Shown here: piece after piece, positions 40,048-50,178 of the stretch
How the letters are laid out: each line of letters opens with the position of its first letter
How positions within the stretch are numbered: position 1 is the stretch's first letter
NCBI RefSeq assembly: GCF_900115125.1
Contig: NZ_FOVJ01000001.1
Span: 1 to 64,000 of the forward strand
DNA from: Nitrosospira briensis
GTDB lineage: Bacteria; Pseudomonadota; Gammaproteobacteria; Burkholderiales; Nitrosomonadaceae
Length of the DNA: 64,000 nt
Direction of reading: 5' to 3'
Translations under genes and position numbers: made by a program
Notes under the pieces: model-generated
Seen by the model: the letters and a program-made list of their open reading frames with translations, nothing else
Told to the model about the DNA's origin: nothing
The model's database searches: none

Positions 40048-41508
40048 CTACATGCGGGATGAAATATCGACCGTTCCCTTTTCGTCTTCCCCCGGATTGT
40101 GGCAATTTTCCGAGGGAGCGGGGTTTATATCCAGCAATATTTTAAGTGTGGTCAGCCTTAGCTTCCAGGATGAATGTGAAGCGGGGTCCCTGGATAACGC
40201 CGCCAACAATTGCTCCAGTCCATCGATCTTTGCCGAATCACATGTGGACAGGAAGCGCTTCAGCTCTTCACGATCTTCGATGCCGGTACGCAGGACAAAT
40301 TCGGGATAATCTTCGCGCAAGTGAGCCGCGAGCCAGGCTTGGTCTATCCATTGTTTCAACTGCGGGTAGCTGAAGCAGGTGCGTACCGCCAGATCCACCG
40401 CATCGGCGTTTCGCAAATTTTCGATATTATCGAACCCTTCGCGCTCCAGCCTCAATTCGTGTGAATAGCTCATGCCAGCAAGCATGGAAAGCGGAAGCGC
40501 ACGGTACCGGTCGCCGGGAATGATGCTTCTCATTACCTTGAGGGTGACGCGTTCAAGTGTCGCCGCCGCCCGTTTCGGGTAGAAACCAAAGAAAAATGCT
40601 ACGATCGGCAGCAGGCTGAGGCTTGTCGGAAGTACCAGATTTGTCCCGTCAGTTTGCTCCGCCAAGCCGCCGTGTGCGTTCCCGGTATTAATTGAACTAG
40701 CGGCCGGCGCCGGTTCGCGAGACGAAGACCCGGTTGAGTTGCTGCCACTTGCAGCAACTGGTGGGCCGGCATATACGGATTCTCCGGGAAGAACGAAGTC
40801 AAAGGCGAAGGACAATACCAGCGCCAGTATGCTTGCTACCATCATGCGTATCGCACCGTCCACGAAAGTGTGTGCAGTCAAATCCATTGTGAAGTATGCG
40901 CGAACGACCGAGCCGATGAAATAGACGTAGGCGCCCAAAAAACCGAATTGGAAGGCGACCTGGTTCCGGATAAGGTGGGAGTAGTATTCGTCCGGGTTTT
41001 TTTTGTATAACTCGGCAAAAGGTCCCATTGTGAGCATATTGCCGCCGAGGCTGAAATCAACACCACTGCCTCCTCCAAAAACAGGTTTCATCAGCAGCAG
41101 AATCGAGGAGCCGAGCAGCACGATAGTTGTTGTCAGCCAGACACTCCCGCGATAACTGCTGAAGGAAGCGCGCGCGCCCATTCTTCTGCGGATTTCGCCG
41201 CGTCGTTCAGGGGGAACCTCATGCTGGAGCCTGCGTTCCTTCCGGTTCGCCATCGTCTGGATATAGCTTAAGGCAAGCGATGGCACGACCAGTACCACTA
41301 GTAGCGTCATGACGAGGTTGTATTGAAAGAATACGGGGTCAAACCAGTGGGCGATAGCCCGAAAGTCGCGATGTGCAGGCACATCAGGGCCTGGATAGGG
41401 ACCAAAGGCGGATTCCAGCCCCAGGCTGATAACAAAGATTGACGGTACGAGAAATACCGACCAGTCGTACCAGCGCATGTCGTATTTCTTGCTCTCGGGT
41501 TGATCCAT
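40048..41508 (-). CDS. Polytopic membrane protein with cytosolic helix-hairpin-helix-like tail, unknown function
   Basis: No family recognised with confidence. 486 residues with about six hydrophobic segments (near 16-37, 60-82, 123-140, 185-205, 222-240, 298-316), a Ser/Gly/Pro/Ala-rich loop between the fifth and sixth, and a soluble C-terminal region. That region (about 345-440) contains a segment LAGMSYSHELRLEREGFDNI resembling the helix-hairpin-helix-like repeats in DUF4332-type proteins. A lipase-like gene lies 12 bp upstream on the same strand, so the two may be co-transcribed. It converges tail to tail with prpD. Confidence 0.6.
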   Translation of the reverse strand: MDQPESKKYDMRWYDWSVFLVPSIFVISLGLESAFGPYPGPDVPAHRDFRAIAHWFDPVFFQYNLVMTLLVVLVVPSLALSYIQTMANRKERRLQHEVPPERRGEIRRRMGARASFSSYRGSVWLTTTIVLLGSSILLLMKPVFGGGSGVDFSLGGNMLTMGPFAELYKKNPDEYYSHLIRNQVAFQFGFLGAYVYFIGSVVRAYFTMDLTAHTFVDGAIRMMVASILALVLSFAFDFVLPGESVYAGPPVAASGSNSTGSSSREPAPAASSINTGNAHGGLAEQTDGTNLVLPTSLSLLPIVAFFFGFYPKRAAATLERVTLKVMRSIIPGDRYRALPLSMLAGMSYSHELRLEREGFDNIENLRNADAVDLAVRTCFSYPQLKQWIDQAWLAAHLREDYPEFVLRTGIEDREELKRFLSTCDSAKIDGLEQLLAALSRDPASHSSWKLRLTTLKILLDINPAPSENCHNPGEDEKGTVDISSRM

Positions 41509-41520
41509 GCCACTCTTCCT

Positions 41521-42249
41521 TCAGCTTGTTTTTTCCTCTGCCGCAGTCATAGCATCAGTAGCAGCCCGCGTCCAGAAATGGAGGTGGTCGAAAGGCCGCC
41601 CGGATTGCGCGTCCGGCAAACCCAGGCTCCATCCGAGCAGTTCCAGATGGTCGGCCCGAACGGTGCCACGAAAATTTCCCCAATGGGCGGAGCTGACCGG
41701 TACCATGCCGTCGTTGTCCTCGTGAATCATGCTGCCATAAGGCCGAAACCAGAATGGAAGTTCATCAGCATGGCGGCAACTCGCGTAGGAAGAGTAGTTC
41801 ACGTCCTCACGATCAGGGATCGGGGTGGCTGCGCATGCCTCGGGGGTCAGCTCATCCAGCGCCGGGCGGCCAACATATCGAAACCAGGCTGGAATCGGTC
41901 CTCTGGATTCAAGCATCCACGTAGCTAACAGGCTGCCGCGATGCGGTGTCGAAACAGTAAGCAAACTCTTTACACGCCGATCCGGATCGAGATAAGTGAT
42001 CAGGTACCTTGCGTCCAGCCCTCCCATGCTATGCGCAGCCAAAGCAAAGGCAGGCACGTCAGTGCGAAACAGTTTGCGGGCAAGTACCTCCGCACGTTCG
42101 GCTATGGTCCCGGCGGACGGCACTTCCGGTATGAGAGGGACAATATGCATTTTATTTAGCGCTTCTTTCACCCCGCGAAAGTATTCAATAGGTCCTCGAC
42201 GTGAGAAACCAAGAAAGCCGTGCAGCAGGGCGAGGGTGGGGAAGGGCAT
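41521..42249 (-). CDS. Alpha/beta hydrolase resembling bacterial family I lipase
   Basis: 242 residues. The oxyanion-hole motif LLHGFLGF lies at residue 8, the nucleophile elbow AHSMGG near residue 93, and TPHRGS near 130 as in true lipases. GPIEYFRGVKEAL after the HGFLGF motif is reminiscent of Pseudomonas-type family I.1/I.2 lipases. Asp and His of the triad likely lie in HEDNDGMVP and RADHLELL. Unlike those lipases it has no signal peptide, and no foldase gene is near, suggesting an intracellular esterase. Confidence 0.78.
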   Translation of the reverse strand: MPFPTLALLHGFLGFSRRGPIEYFRGVKEALNKMHIVPLIPEVPSAGTIAERAEVLARKLFRTDVPAFALAAHSMGGLDARYLITYLDPDRRVKSLLTVSTPHRGSLLATWMLESRGPIPAWFRYVGRPALDELTPEACAATPIPDREDVNYSSYASCRHADELPFWFRPYGSMIHEDNDGMVPVSSAHWGNFRGTVRADHLELLGWSLGLPDAQSGRPFDHLHFWTRAATDAMTAAEEKTS

Positions 42250-42632
42250 AATATTCCCGAAAGTAGTGTTTATAACCTCAAGCGCGCGTCCAATAATAGC
42301 TGCGCCTGGCTAGTATTTAGCGTCAAGCGTTACGAGGCATAAAATATTATCGTATGTAATTCATGTTAGATGATTTCCCGGAACACTGAATGAGCCATAC
42401 AGCAATTTGTGCCCGATGAAATGGGAAAGTCAGCATTCACCGCAGGTATCGATGATAAACTTGAAACCCAAGTCCTCGGCGACGATATAAACGCGATAAT
42501 CCGGCATACTCCGGCTAAAATTTTTTTGTATGAAATGCAAGCTGATACGTTGAAACGGAATGTTCAGTAAACAATATATCCTTGCCGACGGGATACGCCA
42601 GCCTGTCAACTACTCGTTCAACTAAAGCCAAA
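42250..42632. other. Divergent intergenic region between hydrolase and SDR gene
   Basis: About 380 bp. It holds a very short minus-strand frame (42430-42507) that may be a gene remnant, described separately. A/T-rich sequence near 42330-42360 could hold promoters for either flank. No complete gene is supported. A TTG at 42582 would extend the SDR gene into this region but lacks family character. Confidence 0.5.
42430..42507 (-). pseudogene. Possible remnant of a small YRVYIV-type conserved protein
   Basis: A 25-codon minus-strand frame starting MPDYRVYIVAEDLGF and ending in ...DTCGEC and a stop. The start resembles small conserved bacterial proteins that begin with a YRVY(I/L)V segment and are normally about 60-70 residues. 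Reading on past the stop in the other frames shows no continuation. It may be a decayed copy or a chance match; no Shine-Dalgarno stands out. Confidence 0.25.
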
Positions 42633-43406
42633 GTGAAGATAAGCTGCGATATCAAAGGCAAGATCGCGCTGGTTACCGGCGCAAACCGGGGAATAGGCAG
42701 GGCGATAACCGATGCGTTCCTGCACCACGGCGCAACAAAAGTCTATGCTGCCGTGCGCAACCTCGATTCTGCTGATTCCCTGCTTGAGCGGTATGGCGAC
42801 ATGGTGGCGCCTGTTCAATTTGATCTAGCCAAACCGGAGACCATCACGGCAATGGCCGAGAGGACGGACGACCTCCATGTGGTAGTCAACAATGCGGGGA
42901 TCTTCAAGGCTTCCACCCCTCTGGATAGCGATGCGATAGAGGCGCTTGAGCTCGCAATCAAGATCAATTTGTTTGGCTTGGTACGCATGGCACAAGCCTT
43001 TGCGCCCGTTCTCAGGGAAAATGGAGGAGGAGCATTCGTGCAACTCAATTCGATCGCGTCATTGAAATGCTCTTCCAATTTTGCGACGCATTCTGCTTCA
43101 AAAGCCGCCACTTACTCCATTACACAGGCGCTGCGCGATTTGCTGGGGCAACAGGGCACAGCGGTGCTCAGCGTTCACCCCGGCCTGATCGCGACTGATA
43201 TGAGTAGTACGGCGGGCCTGGCCGGCTCCGCCGCGCCTCCCTCACTGGTGGCTGAAGGTATAGTTGCTGCGCTGAAGTCAGGAGATTTTCATCTCTTTCC
43301 GGACGCAATGGCCCAACGTATCGGTCAGGCTTATCGAAGCTTTTCCGAAAGTGTGATCGAAGCGGATCTTGCGGAATACAAAACGGAAAATCACCCAGTT
43401 TCTTGA
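42633..43406 (+). CDS. Short-chain dehydrogenase/reductase family protein with non-canonical active site
   Basis: A classical SDR fold of about 257 residues from the GTG at 42633 (a longer TTG start at 42582 is possible). It has TGANRGIGRAI for cofactor binding, NNAG, an Asn in KINLFG, and the active-site Ser in LNSIAS. The expected YxxxK is replaced by HSASK: the codon at 43089-43091 is CAT (His) where Tyr is the catalytic acid/base. The enzyme may be altered or use another residue. Substrate unknown. It stands alone before acnA. Confidence 0.85.
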   Translation: MKISCDIKGKIALVTGANRGIGRAITDAFLHHGATKVYAAVRNLDSADSLLERYGDMVAPVQFDLAKPETITAMAERTDDLHVVVNNAGIFKASTPLDSDAIEALELAIKINLFGLVRMAQAFAPVLRENGGGAFVQLNSIASLKCSSNFATHSASKAATYSITQALRDLLGQQGTAVLSVHPGLIATDMSSTAGLAGSAAPPSLVAEGIVAALKSGDFHLFPDAMAQRIGQAYRSFSESVIEADLAEYKTENHPVS

Positions 43407-43609
43407 TGGAGAGAGCGTGTACGGCACGGGTTCTACTTATCCGGCAAGCAAACTTTATGATTTGGGTTACCCGTGCTGGTCCGGCTTCCGCGGCATGCAT
43501 CGTCCTGTTATCCCTGCATTTGGTAAGGCTGCGGATGATCATCCGATAAGAATGGCTTTCGTCAATACGCGGCTTATCGGATTCAGCAAAATTTTCAAGG
43601 AGCACGTTT

Positions 43610-46453
43610 ATGAGTCATAACCTGTTCGACACCCTGAAGGACCTTGCTCTCCCAGGCAGGAAAGTAAAGTTTTATTCTTTGCCGGCGCTTGAGGAATCGC
43701 GCATAGGCAAGGTTTCGCGGCTGCCAGTCTCCATTCGTGTTGTGCTCGAATCGGTTCTGCGCAATTGCGATGGCAAAAAGGTAACCGAGACCCACGTAAA
43801 GCAACTGGCGAACTGGCAACCCAACGCTGCGCGGGCGGATGAGATCCCCTTTGTAGTATCACGGATCGTGCTGCAGGATTTCACTGGCGTTCCGCTCCTG
43901 GTCGATCTGGCGGCCATGCGAGAGGTGGCAAAAAAAATGGGCCGGGACCCCAAGCTTGTCGAACCTCTGGTACCGGTTGATCTGGTGGTCGATCACTCGG
44001 TGCAGGTCGACCACTATGGAGACGGAGAGGCGCTTCATCTCAACATGGAGATTGAATTCCGGCGCAACAAAGAGCGTTACCAGTTTATAAAGTGGGGCAT
44101 GCAGGCATTCGATACATTCAAGGTAGTTCCTCCCGGCGTCGGGATTGTGCATCAGGTCAACCTGGAATATCTCGCTCGAGGCGTGCACGAGAAAGATGGC
44201 GTGGTGTATCCGGATACCCTGGTCGGCACCGACTCGCATACCACGATGATCAATGGCATTGGCGTTGTTGGCTGGGGCGTTGGCGGGATCGAGGCGGAGG
44301 CGGGTATGTTGGGGCAGCCGGTTTATTTTCTGACTCCCGATGTGGTTGGTGTAAATCTCACCGGCCGATTGCGCAATGGCGTTACCGCCACCGATCTGGT
44401 GCTGACTGTTACCGAGATGCTGCGCAGGTCAAACGTGGTGGGAAGCTTCGTGGAATTTTTTGGCGAAGGTACCGCGTCACTGACAGTGCCCGACCGTGCC
44501 ACTATCGCCAACATGGCGCCCGAATACGGGGCCACAATGGGTTTTTTCCCCGTTGACGACGCCACCATCGAGTATTTCCAGGGTACCGGGCGTAGTGAAG
44601 AGGAAGTCGCCGCGCTTCAATCCTATTTCAAGGCTCAGGAGCTGTACGGCATTCCGCGCAAGGGCGACATTGATTACTCACGGGAACTGGAGCTTGATCT
44701 TACTACTGTCTCGCCCTCGTTAGCTGGACCAAGACGTCCTCAGGACCGCATCGAAATGCGCGACATTAAATCGAGATTCACCGAACTCTTCGCCCAGCCC
44801 GTCGTACAAAGCGGCTATGGCAGAGATGCTGCCGATCTAAACCTGCGCTATCCGGTTCGCTCGAGCGACGAGCGCCGGGTTGACACGTGCGCCGCGTCTG
44901 GCTCGAGCCAGAATACGGAAGCCAATGCGGCTGCGGTAAGACCGGGAACCGAAAGACACATCAAGGAGATGGTAGACAACCGTCCTATAGTGGGGGGAGC
45001 CGAAGCTCCCGTATGCCCGCCGAATGGCCCTATCGATCTGGGCCATGGAGACGTGGTGATTGCAGCCATTACGTCCTGCACGAATACCTCCAACCCTAGC
45101 GTACTGCTTGCCGCAGGACTGCTGGCAAAGAAGGCGGTAGAAAAAGGCCTGTCGGTCAAGCCGCATATCAAGACCTCGCTCGCGCCCGGTTCACGCATTG
45201 TGACTGAATACCTCCACGCCACCGGTCTGCTGAGCTATCTGGAACAACTTGGCTTTTACCTCGCAGGTTATGGTTGCACCACTTGCATCGGTAATTCAGG
45301 CCCCCTATCCGAGCCGATAGAGGAAGCGATAGTGGAGAATGATCTGGTCTGTTCCGCTGTGCTCTCGGGCAATCGCAATTTCGAAGCTCGAATTCACCCC
45401 AGCATTCGTGCAAATTTTCTTGCCTCTCCCCCGCTGGTGGTAGCGTACGCCATTGCAGGAACGGTTCTCAGGGATGTAACGACCGAGCCATTGGGTTTTG
45501 CGGATGACGGAAGTCCTGTCCAGCTTGCAGACGTGTGGCCGAGCGAGGATGAAATTCAAGGGTTAATGAAATACGCCGCAAATGCGGAAACATTTCGCCG
45601 CCTCTATGGTAATCTGGCTGAGGGCCATCCGTTATGGAACGAGGTGTCATCAGTTTCGGGTAACGTATACGATTGGCCGAAATCCACTTATATTGCCGAG
45701 CCCCCGTTCTTCCAGGATTTTTCAATGCGCCCCGGGCAGCCGGGCGGAATACGCAACGCGCGCGTTCTGGGCATATTCGGTGATTCAGTGACTACCGATC
45801 ACATCAGCCCCGCAGGTTCCATCAGGGATACGTCACCGGCGGGAAAATATCTGCTTGCGAACGGGGTAACCAAATCTGACTTCAATAGCTATGGGGCGCG
45901 TCGCGGCAACCATGATGTGATGATGCGTGGCACTTTCGCGAATGTTCGTATCAAAAACCTGATGATACCCGGCAGCGAAGGCGGTATCACCCTGCACCAG
46001 CCGGATGGACAGCAGATGAGCATTTACGATGCAGCCATGAGGTATCTTGCAGACAACATACCGACAGTGGTATTCGGGGGAGAAGAGTATGGAGCGGGAT
46101 CAAGCCGCGACTGGGCTGCCAAGGGAACGCAACTGCTCGGCGTCAAGGCGGTCATCGCCAGAAGCTTCGAGCGCATACACCGCAGCAATCTCGTTGGAAT
46201 GGGCGTATTGCCGCTGCAATTCAAGGACGCCGACAGCGCCGAATCGCTGGGCATACACGGCGATGAACAATTCGATCTTATGGGCCTGGAGGACATTCGT
46301 GCTCAGCAGGATGTGACACTTGTCATCCGTAAGGAAGATGGATCAAGCCGCGAAATCAGTTTACGGTGCAGGATTGATACAGCTATTGAGGTGGACTATT
46401 ACCTTAACGGCGGGATATTACCTTACGTTCTCAGAAAACTCATGTCAGGATGA
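43610..46453 (+). CDS. acnA: Aconitate hydratase, AcnA type
   Basis: Isomerises citrate and isocitrate. The 947 residues include the three [4Fe-4S] Cys at about 490 ([10 protein letters not shown]), 556 and 559 ([11 protein letters not shown]), plus the swivel-domain motifs [12 protein letters not shown] and [18 protein letters not shown]. It is longer than E. coli AcnA (891) because of an insert near residues 410-465. AAGGAG precedes the ATG. It may also rehydrate 2-methyl-cis-aconitate for PrpB, because acnD/prpF are absent here. About 200 bp without a gene lie upstream. Confidence 0.97.
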   Translation: MSHNLFDTLKDLALPGRKVKFYSLPALEESRIGKVSRLPVSIRVVLESVLRNCDGKKVTETHVKQLANWQPNAARADEIPFVVSRIVLQDFTGVPLLVDLAAMREVAKKMGRDPKLVEPLVPVDLVVDHSVQVDHYGDGEALHLNMEIEFRRNKERYQFIKWGMQAFDTFKVVPPGVGIVHQVNLEYLARGVHEKDGVVYPDTLVGTDSHTTMINGIGVVGWGVGGIEAEAGMLGQPVYFLTPDVVGVNLTGRLRNGVTATDLVLTVTEMLRRSNVVGSFVEFFGEGTASLTVPDRATIANMAPEYGATMGFFPVDDATIEYFQGTGRSEEEVAALQSYFKAQELYGIPRKGDIDYSRELELDLTTVSPSLAGPRRPQDRIEMRDIKSRFTELFAQPVVQSGYGRDAADLNLRYPVRSSDERRVDTCAASGSSQNTEANAAAVRPGTERHIKEMVDNRPIVGGAEAPVCPPNGPIDLGHGDVVIAAITSCTNTSNPSVLLAAGLLAKKAVEKGLSVKPHIKTSLAPGSRIVTEYLHATGLLSYLEQLGFYLAGYGCTTCIGNSGPLSEPIEEAIVENDLVCSAVLSGNRNFEARIHPSIRANFLASPPLVVAYAIAGTVLRDVTTEPLGFADDGSPVQLADVWPSEDEIQGLMKYAANAETFRRLYGNLAEGHPLWNEVSSVSGNVYDWPKSTYIAEPPFFQDFSMRPGQPGGIRNARVLGIFGDSVTTDHISPAGSIRDTSPAGKYLLANGVTKSDFNSYGARRGNHDVMMRGTFANVRIKNLMIPGSEGGITLHQPDGQQMSIYDAAMRYLADNIPTVVFGGEEYGAGSSRDWAAKGTQLLGVKAVIARSFERIHRSNLVGMGVLPLQFKDADSAESLGIHGDEQFDLMGLEDIRAQQDVTLVIRKEDGSSREISLRCRIDTAIEVDYYLNGGILPYVLRKLMSG

Positions 46454-46553
46454 GCGGAAGCCCCATACGAGTGACGCGACAAGCCGGACTATTCAGCATG
46501 AATCAGGGTTGGGGGGAGGGATCTGATTCGTGCTGAGTAGCCCGGGGCTCTCC

Positions 46554-47330
46554 TCAGGTTACGGGCCACAACTCCTCGCTGGTCTCTGGCTTGGCCGGGT
46601 TCCCGGCGGGATCGGAAGCCGGCTCATTCCATAGCAGGCGGTCATATTCATTATTCACGACCGTATAACATTCACACACGGTATTTTCCAGTTCCTCGCG
46701 GTCTACCACCGTGATATGGCCCCGGCTGTACTGGATTGCTCCTATCATTTGCAGTTTAAGAGCAGCCTGAGTAACGCTTTCCCTGCGAACGCCCAGCATT
46801 ATCGCAATCTGTTCGTGCGTCATTTGCATCTCATCACTGGATAGGCGGTCCTGGCTCATCAACAGGAAGCGGCAAAGCTGTTGTTCTATATTATGATGCC
46901 GGTTGCAAACAGCGTTTTGCGCTGTCTGAGTCATCAGCGCCTGGGTGAAGCGCAATACCAGATGTTGTAACTTTCCTCCAGAATCGAATTCTTTCTTCAA
47001 GGTATTCACTTTCACCCGGTAGCCGCTGCCCGCACATTGCACTACCACTCCCGAGGGCGTGCTGTCTCCGCCTAAAAGGGACGAAATACCGGTGAGACCC
47101 TCATTGCCTATTATTGAAAGCTGCACGGATGAACCGTTCTCCACACCATACAAAGGCACAACCGTGCTGGTGGTCGGAAAATATACGTGAGTAATGGAAG
47201 AGTCGGGTTCATAAATCGTCTGTCCCAAAGGCATCGATGTAAGCTCGAGATACGGGAAAAGCCGCCCATAATCTTCTAGTGGCAGCGCGGCTAAAATCCG
47301 GTTCTGCTTCGGGCTGTGTGATGGAAGCAT
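46554..47330 (-). CDS. Crp/Fnr-family transcriptional regulator
   Basis: 258 residues with an N-terminal cyclic-nucleotide-binding-like beta-roll (LPLGQTIYEPDSSITHVYFP), a long dimer helix, and a C-terminal winged helix MTHEQIAIMLGVRRESVTQA with recognition helix RRESVTQA. The N-terminal Cys cluster of oxygen-sensing FNR is absent, so it is not a 4Fe-4S sensor. The beta-roll does not show clear cAMP contacts. The hydrophilic C-terminal tail is unusual. Upstream, two TGATCA-cored half-sites (47474-47498) may be its target. It converges with acnA. Confidence 0.88.
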   Translation of the reverse strand: MLPSHSPKQNRILAALPLEDYGRLFPYLELTSMPLGQTIYEPDSSITHVYFPTTSTVVPLYGVENGSSVQLSIIGNEGLTGISSLLGGDSTPSGVVVQCAGSGYRVKVNTLKKEFDSGGKLQHLVLRFTQALMTQTAQNAVCNRHHNIEQQLCRFLLMSQDRLSSDEMQMTHEQIAIMLGVRRESVTQAALKLQMIGAIQYSRGHITVVDREELENTVCECYTVVNNEYDRLLWNEPASDPAGNPAKPETSEELWPVT

Positions 47331-47473
47331 ATTGGTGTATCTCCTTTATATCAGACTGTGCCGGAAAGTTTACTATTCGTTCATTGCATCGCTGCGACGG
47401 ATTGAAAGGCAGTAATTTCACCCCTCTGTGCTCCAAATTTCTGGTTGAGCTCACCTGCTCACTGAGCAACGCC

Positions 47474-47498
47474 CTGATCAAGCCTCGTACTTGATCAG
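47474..47498. promoter_or_regulatory. Inverted repeat with TGATCA cores upstream of Crp-like gene
   Basis: CTGATCAAG (47474-47482) and its exact complement CTTGATCAG (47490-47498) are separated by 7 nt. Each arm holds a palindromic TGATCA core. It lies about 145 bp upstream of the Crp/Fnr-family gene start. FNR-type sites have TTGAT-N4-ATCAA, so the sequence is similar in flavour but not spacing. Autoregulation is possible. Confidence 0.4.
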
Positions 47499-47641
47499 CT
47501 TGGGGTCTTGTTTCCTGCATTGCCTTATTATTGCGGCACTACCTGTGATAAATACAAGCACTTACCGTGCCAGTATTAATAAGTCGTATGAAAACAGGCG
47601 CTTACAGTAATTCTGCTCGGCTGGCGGAAGTTTGCGACGTA

Positions 47642-47668
47642 TGGTGTTGTTGCTGGGCAACAACACCA
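47642..47668. repeat. Perfect 12-bp-stem hairpin downstream of panC
   Basis: TGGTGTTGTTGC (47642-47653) and GCAACAACACCA (47657-47668) are perfect complements around a 3-nt TGG loop. It lies about 130 bp past the panC stop on the minus strand and is not followed by a U-run in either direction. It may be an mRNA-end stabilising hairpin or a protein-binding palindrome. Confidence 0.5.
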
Positions 47669-47794
47669 CAGGAGTGATTGGATATAAGCTGTTGAGAACA
47701 CGCGGGTTTTGCGTGTCGTCATATAGCGACGAGGGTTATTTACCGTACAATCAAAAGGTTACAGGCGATAGAATTATGACTGCGGGGGACTTTT

Positions 47795-48634
47795 CTATAT
47801 ACTGGGGCGGCGCGCTTCCAGATTGTCTATGAGACGAGTATTGCCTAGCCAGGCTGCTCCCAAGACAACGAGGATCTCATCCCCTGCCTGTGCCGGCATA
47901 AGTGTATCGCGACGCTGCACGGAAATGTAATCGACCTTCCATCCGTAGCTGCGGAGCGTTTCTTCTGCGTTTTCCTGCAACACGCGAAAATCTCCCTTGC
48001 CGTTCTCTATTCCCTGCTTCACCTGCGAAAGTACGCGATACAGACGTGTCGCCTCGGCACGCTCCGTTTCCGTAAGATAGCGGTTACGAGAACTCAAGGC
48101 GAGATGGTCAAGGGTACGGGCGGTTTCCCCTGCGATAATTTCCACCGGTAGATTAAGCTGCCGCACCAGTTCACGCATCATATGCAGTTGCTGGTAATCC
48201 TTTTTGCCGAATACCGCCACCTGGGGTTGTACGATATTGAAAAGTTTCAGGACCACTGTTGCCACGCCACGGAAAAATCCAGGACGAAATTTTCCTTCCA
48301 GTGTATTCGCTACCGGCGGAGGGTCCAGCATGAACTCCTGCGGTACCGGATACAGCGTCTTTTCCTCAGGCGCGAATACCACATCGACGCCCCGGTTTTT
48401 CAATAGCTCGCAGTCATCCGCCAGCGCGCGTGGATATCGGTTGAAATCCTCCGCCGGTGCAAATTGCAGACGGTTGACAAAAATGCTTGTCACCACGCAA
48501 TCCGCTTTGCACTGGGCGATATCCACCAGCGACAAGTGGCCTTCGTGGAGCCCGCCCATCGTGGGAACAAACGCAATGGAAGACTCGTGCGCAAGGCGCG
48601 AGCGCAAGGATGAGATGTCGGTAATAATCTCCAC
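47795..48634 (-). CDS. panC: Pantothenate synthetase
   Basis: Condenses pantoate and beta-alanine using ATP. The 279-residue HUP-fold protein has [16 protein letters not shown] (HxGH-type motif), [16 protein letters not shown] and LSSRNRYLT near residue 180, all family signatures. It is 14 bp downstream of panB, probably the last gene of pcnB-folK-dNK-panB-panC. Confidence 0.97.
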   Translation of the reverse strand: MEIITDISSLRSRLAHESSIAFVPTMGGLHEGHLSLVDIAQCKADCVVTSIFVNRLQFAPAEDFNRYPRALADDCELLKNRGVDVVFAPEEKTLYPVPQEFMLDPPPVANTLEGKFRPGFFRGVATVVLKLFNIVQPQVAVFGKKDYQQLHMMRELVRQLNLPVEIIAGETARTLDHLALSSRNRYLTETERAEATRLYRVLSQVKQGIENGKGDFRVLQENAEETLRSYGWKVDYISVQRRDTLMPAQAGDEILVVLGAAWLGNTRLIDNLEARRPSI

Positions 48635-48648
48635 GCTGAAGCAGCAGA

Positions 48649-49440
48649 CTAAAACGCATGCTCCGGCCCTGGAAATTCTCCAGCCTTGACCGCCTTGACA
48701 TAATTTTCCGCCGCCTCGTGGATGCTGCCCGCTCCAGCCAGGAAATTCTTCATGAACCTTGCCTTCTTGCCAGAATAAATCCCCAGCATGTCATACAGAA
48801 CCAGCACCTGCGCCGAGCAGTCTATTCCGGCGCCAATGCCTATGGTGGGAATGGACAATGTTTTAGTCACTTGTTTGGCAAGCGTAGCCGGGACAACCTC
48901 CATCAAGAGCATTCCGGCGCCGGCTTTTTCCAGGGCAACAGCGTCTTCCATCAACTGTTCCGCCTGATAGTCAGTCTTGCCCTGCACCTTGTAACCGCCT
49001 AATTGGTGAACGGATTGGGGCGTTAAACCGATGTGGCCGCAAACCGGAATGCCGCGCCGTGTCATAAATTCAACCGTTTCCGCCATAATCGACCCGCCTT
49101 CGAGCTTGACCATATTCGCCCCCGCAGCCATTAGCTTGGCAGCATTCTCGAAGGTGTCTTCCGGGCTTACCTGAGATGTACCGAAAGGCATATCGGCCAT
49201 AATGAATGCCTTGCTCGAGCCCCGCGCCACGCAGCGGGTGTGATAGATCATGTCATCCAGCGTAACGGGGAGGGTGCTTTCTTCTCCTTGCAGCACATTA
49301 CCGAGCGAATCACCCACCAGCAGAATATCAACACCGGCGTTTTCGAGCAATGTCGCGAAGCTTGAATCATAACAAGTGAGAATGGCGATTTTCTCGTTAT
49401 CATCCCGCATTTTTTGTAAAGTGTCTTGTGTAATGCGCAT
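48649..49440 (-). CDS. panB: 3-methyl-2-oxobutanoate hydroxymethyltransferase
   Basis: First step of pantothenate synthesis. The 263-residue TIM-barrel enzyme has [19 protein letters not shown] (Mg site), KLEGG and a C-terminal [20 protein letters not shown], matching PanB. It precedes panC by 14 bp. A 96-bp gap separates it from the deoxynucleoside kinase. Confidence 0.97.
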   Translation of the reverse strand: MRITQDTLQKMRDDNEKIAILTCYDSSFATLLENAGVDILLVGDSLGNVLQGEESTLPVTLDDMIYHTRCVARGSSKAFIMADMPFGTSQVSPEDTFENAAKLMAAGANMVKLEGGSIMAETVEFMTRRGIPVCGHIGLTPQSVHQLGGYKVQGKTDYQAEQLMEDAVALEKAGAGMLLMEVVPATLAKQVTKTLSIPTIGIGAGIDCSAQVLVLYDMLGIYSGKKARFMKNFLAGAGSIHEAAENYVKAVKAGEFPGPEHAF

Positions 49441-49536
49441 GGCTTGACTCCGTGTGTGTTACCTCAGTAATGATGCTGCCAAAAAATCCCCGTTCTGTTC
49501 ACTACCCTGATTCCGTCATGTAAAACTCCCGCTTTG

Positions 49537-50178
49537 CTAGATCCCGCGATTGAAATATTCCCGGGGACCACGCATCTGCTCTACCTGCCTCAACAATAGA
49601 TCAAAATCAGCCTGACTATCAACAAAATTGAGATTTTCGCTGTTGATTATCATGAGCCGCGCATCTTCATAATGGTGGAAGAATCGCGTGTAACTATCGG
49701 CCAGTCGCCATAGATACTCCTCGGAAATGTTTTTTTCAAAAGGGTTGCCGCGCCGCCTCACCCGTTCTATCAACGTGGCGGGTGGGGCCTGCAAATAAAT
49801 CACCAGGTCGGGCAGCGCCGCTTTGGGTTGCAGGTGATGATAAATTTTCCAGTAGAGATCATATTCCGCATCGCTCAGCGTGAGCCTGGCAAACAGGGGA
49901 TCCTTGTCGAGCAGGAAATCGCCCACCGTCGTTTTGGTGAACATATCGATCTGTGCCCGGCCCTGTAGCTGGTTAGCGCGCTGGAAAAGAAAAAATAATT
50001 GTGTCGGCAGTGCGTAACGCCGGATGTCACTATAGAATTTTTCCAGGAAAGGATTTTCAGCCGGTTTCTCCAGCAGGAGTTCGCTGCCCAGGTGATCGGC
50101 AATGCGCCGCGCCAGGCTAGTCTTGCCTACGCCTATCGGCCCCTCCACCACGATGTAGCGATATTCTTCCAGCTTCAC
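49537..50178 (-). CDS. Deoxynucleoside kinase (deoxyguanosine/deoxyadenosine kinase family)
   Basis: 213 residues. It phosphorylates deoxynucleosides for salvage. The P-loop is GPIGVGKTSL near residue 16, and a D/E-R-x-type motif (about SYTRFFHHYEDARL) follows further on. The family resembles human dGK/dCK. The start is GTG at 50178; the folK stop overlaps it as GTGA. It sits in the pan/folK cluster, where this gene is common in proteobacteria. Confidence 0.88.
   Translation of the reverse strand: MKLEEYRYIVVEGPIGVGKTSLARRIADHLGSELLLEKPAENPFLEKFYSDIRRYALPTQLFFLFQRANQLQGRAQIDMFTKTTVGDFLLDKDPLFARLTLSDAEYDLYWKIYHHLQPKAALPDLVIYLQAPPATLIERVRRRGNPFEKNISEEYLWRLADSYTRFFHHYEDARLMIINSENLNFVDSQADFDLLLRQVEQMRGPREYFNRGI

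Larger units (their letters stand above)
47331..47794. other. Intergenic region between Crp-like regulator and panC
   Basis: About 460 bp. The two flanking genes are both on the minus strand, so this is the leader of the regulator and the tail of panC. It holds two strong inverted repeats (47474-47498 and 47642-47668). A plus-strand open frame (47632-47832) crosses one repeat and the panC 3' end; it has no family resemblance and is not called. Confidence 0.6.

Noticed and set aside
47632-47832. 66-codon plus-strand open frame after panC
   Set aside because: Its start is in the perfect hairpin region, its end overlaps panC antisense, and no family resemblance is visible.
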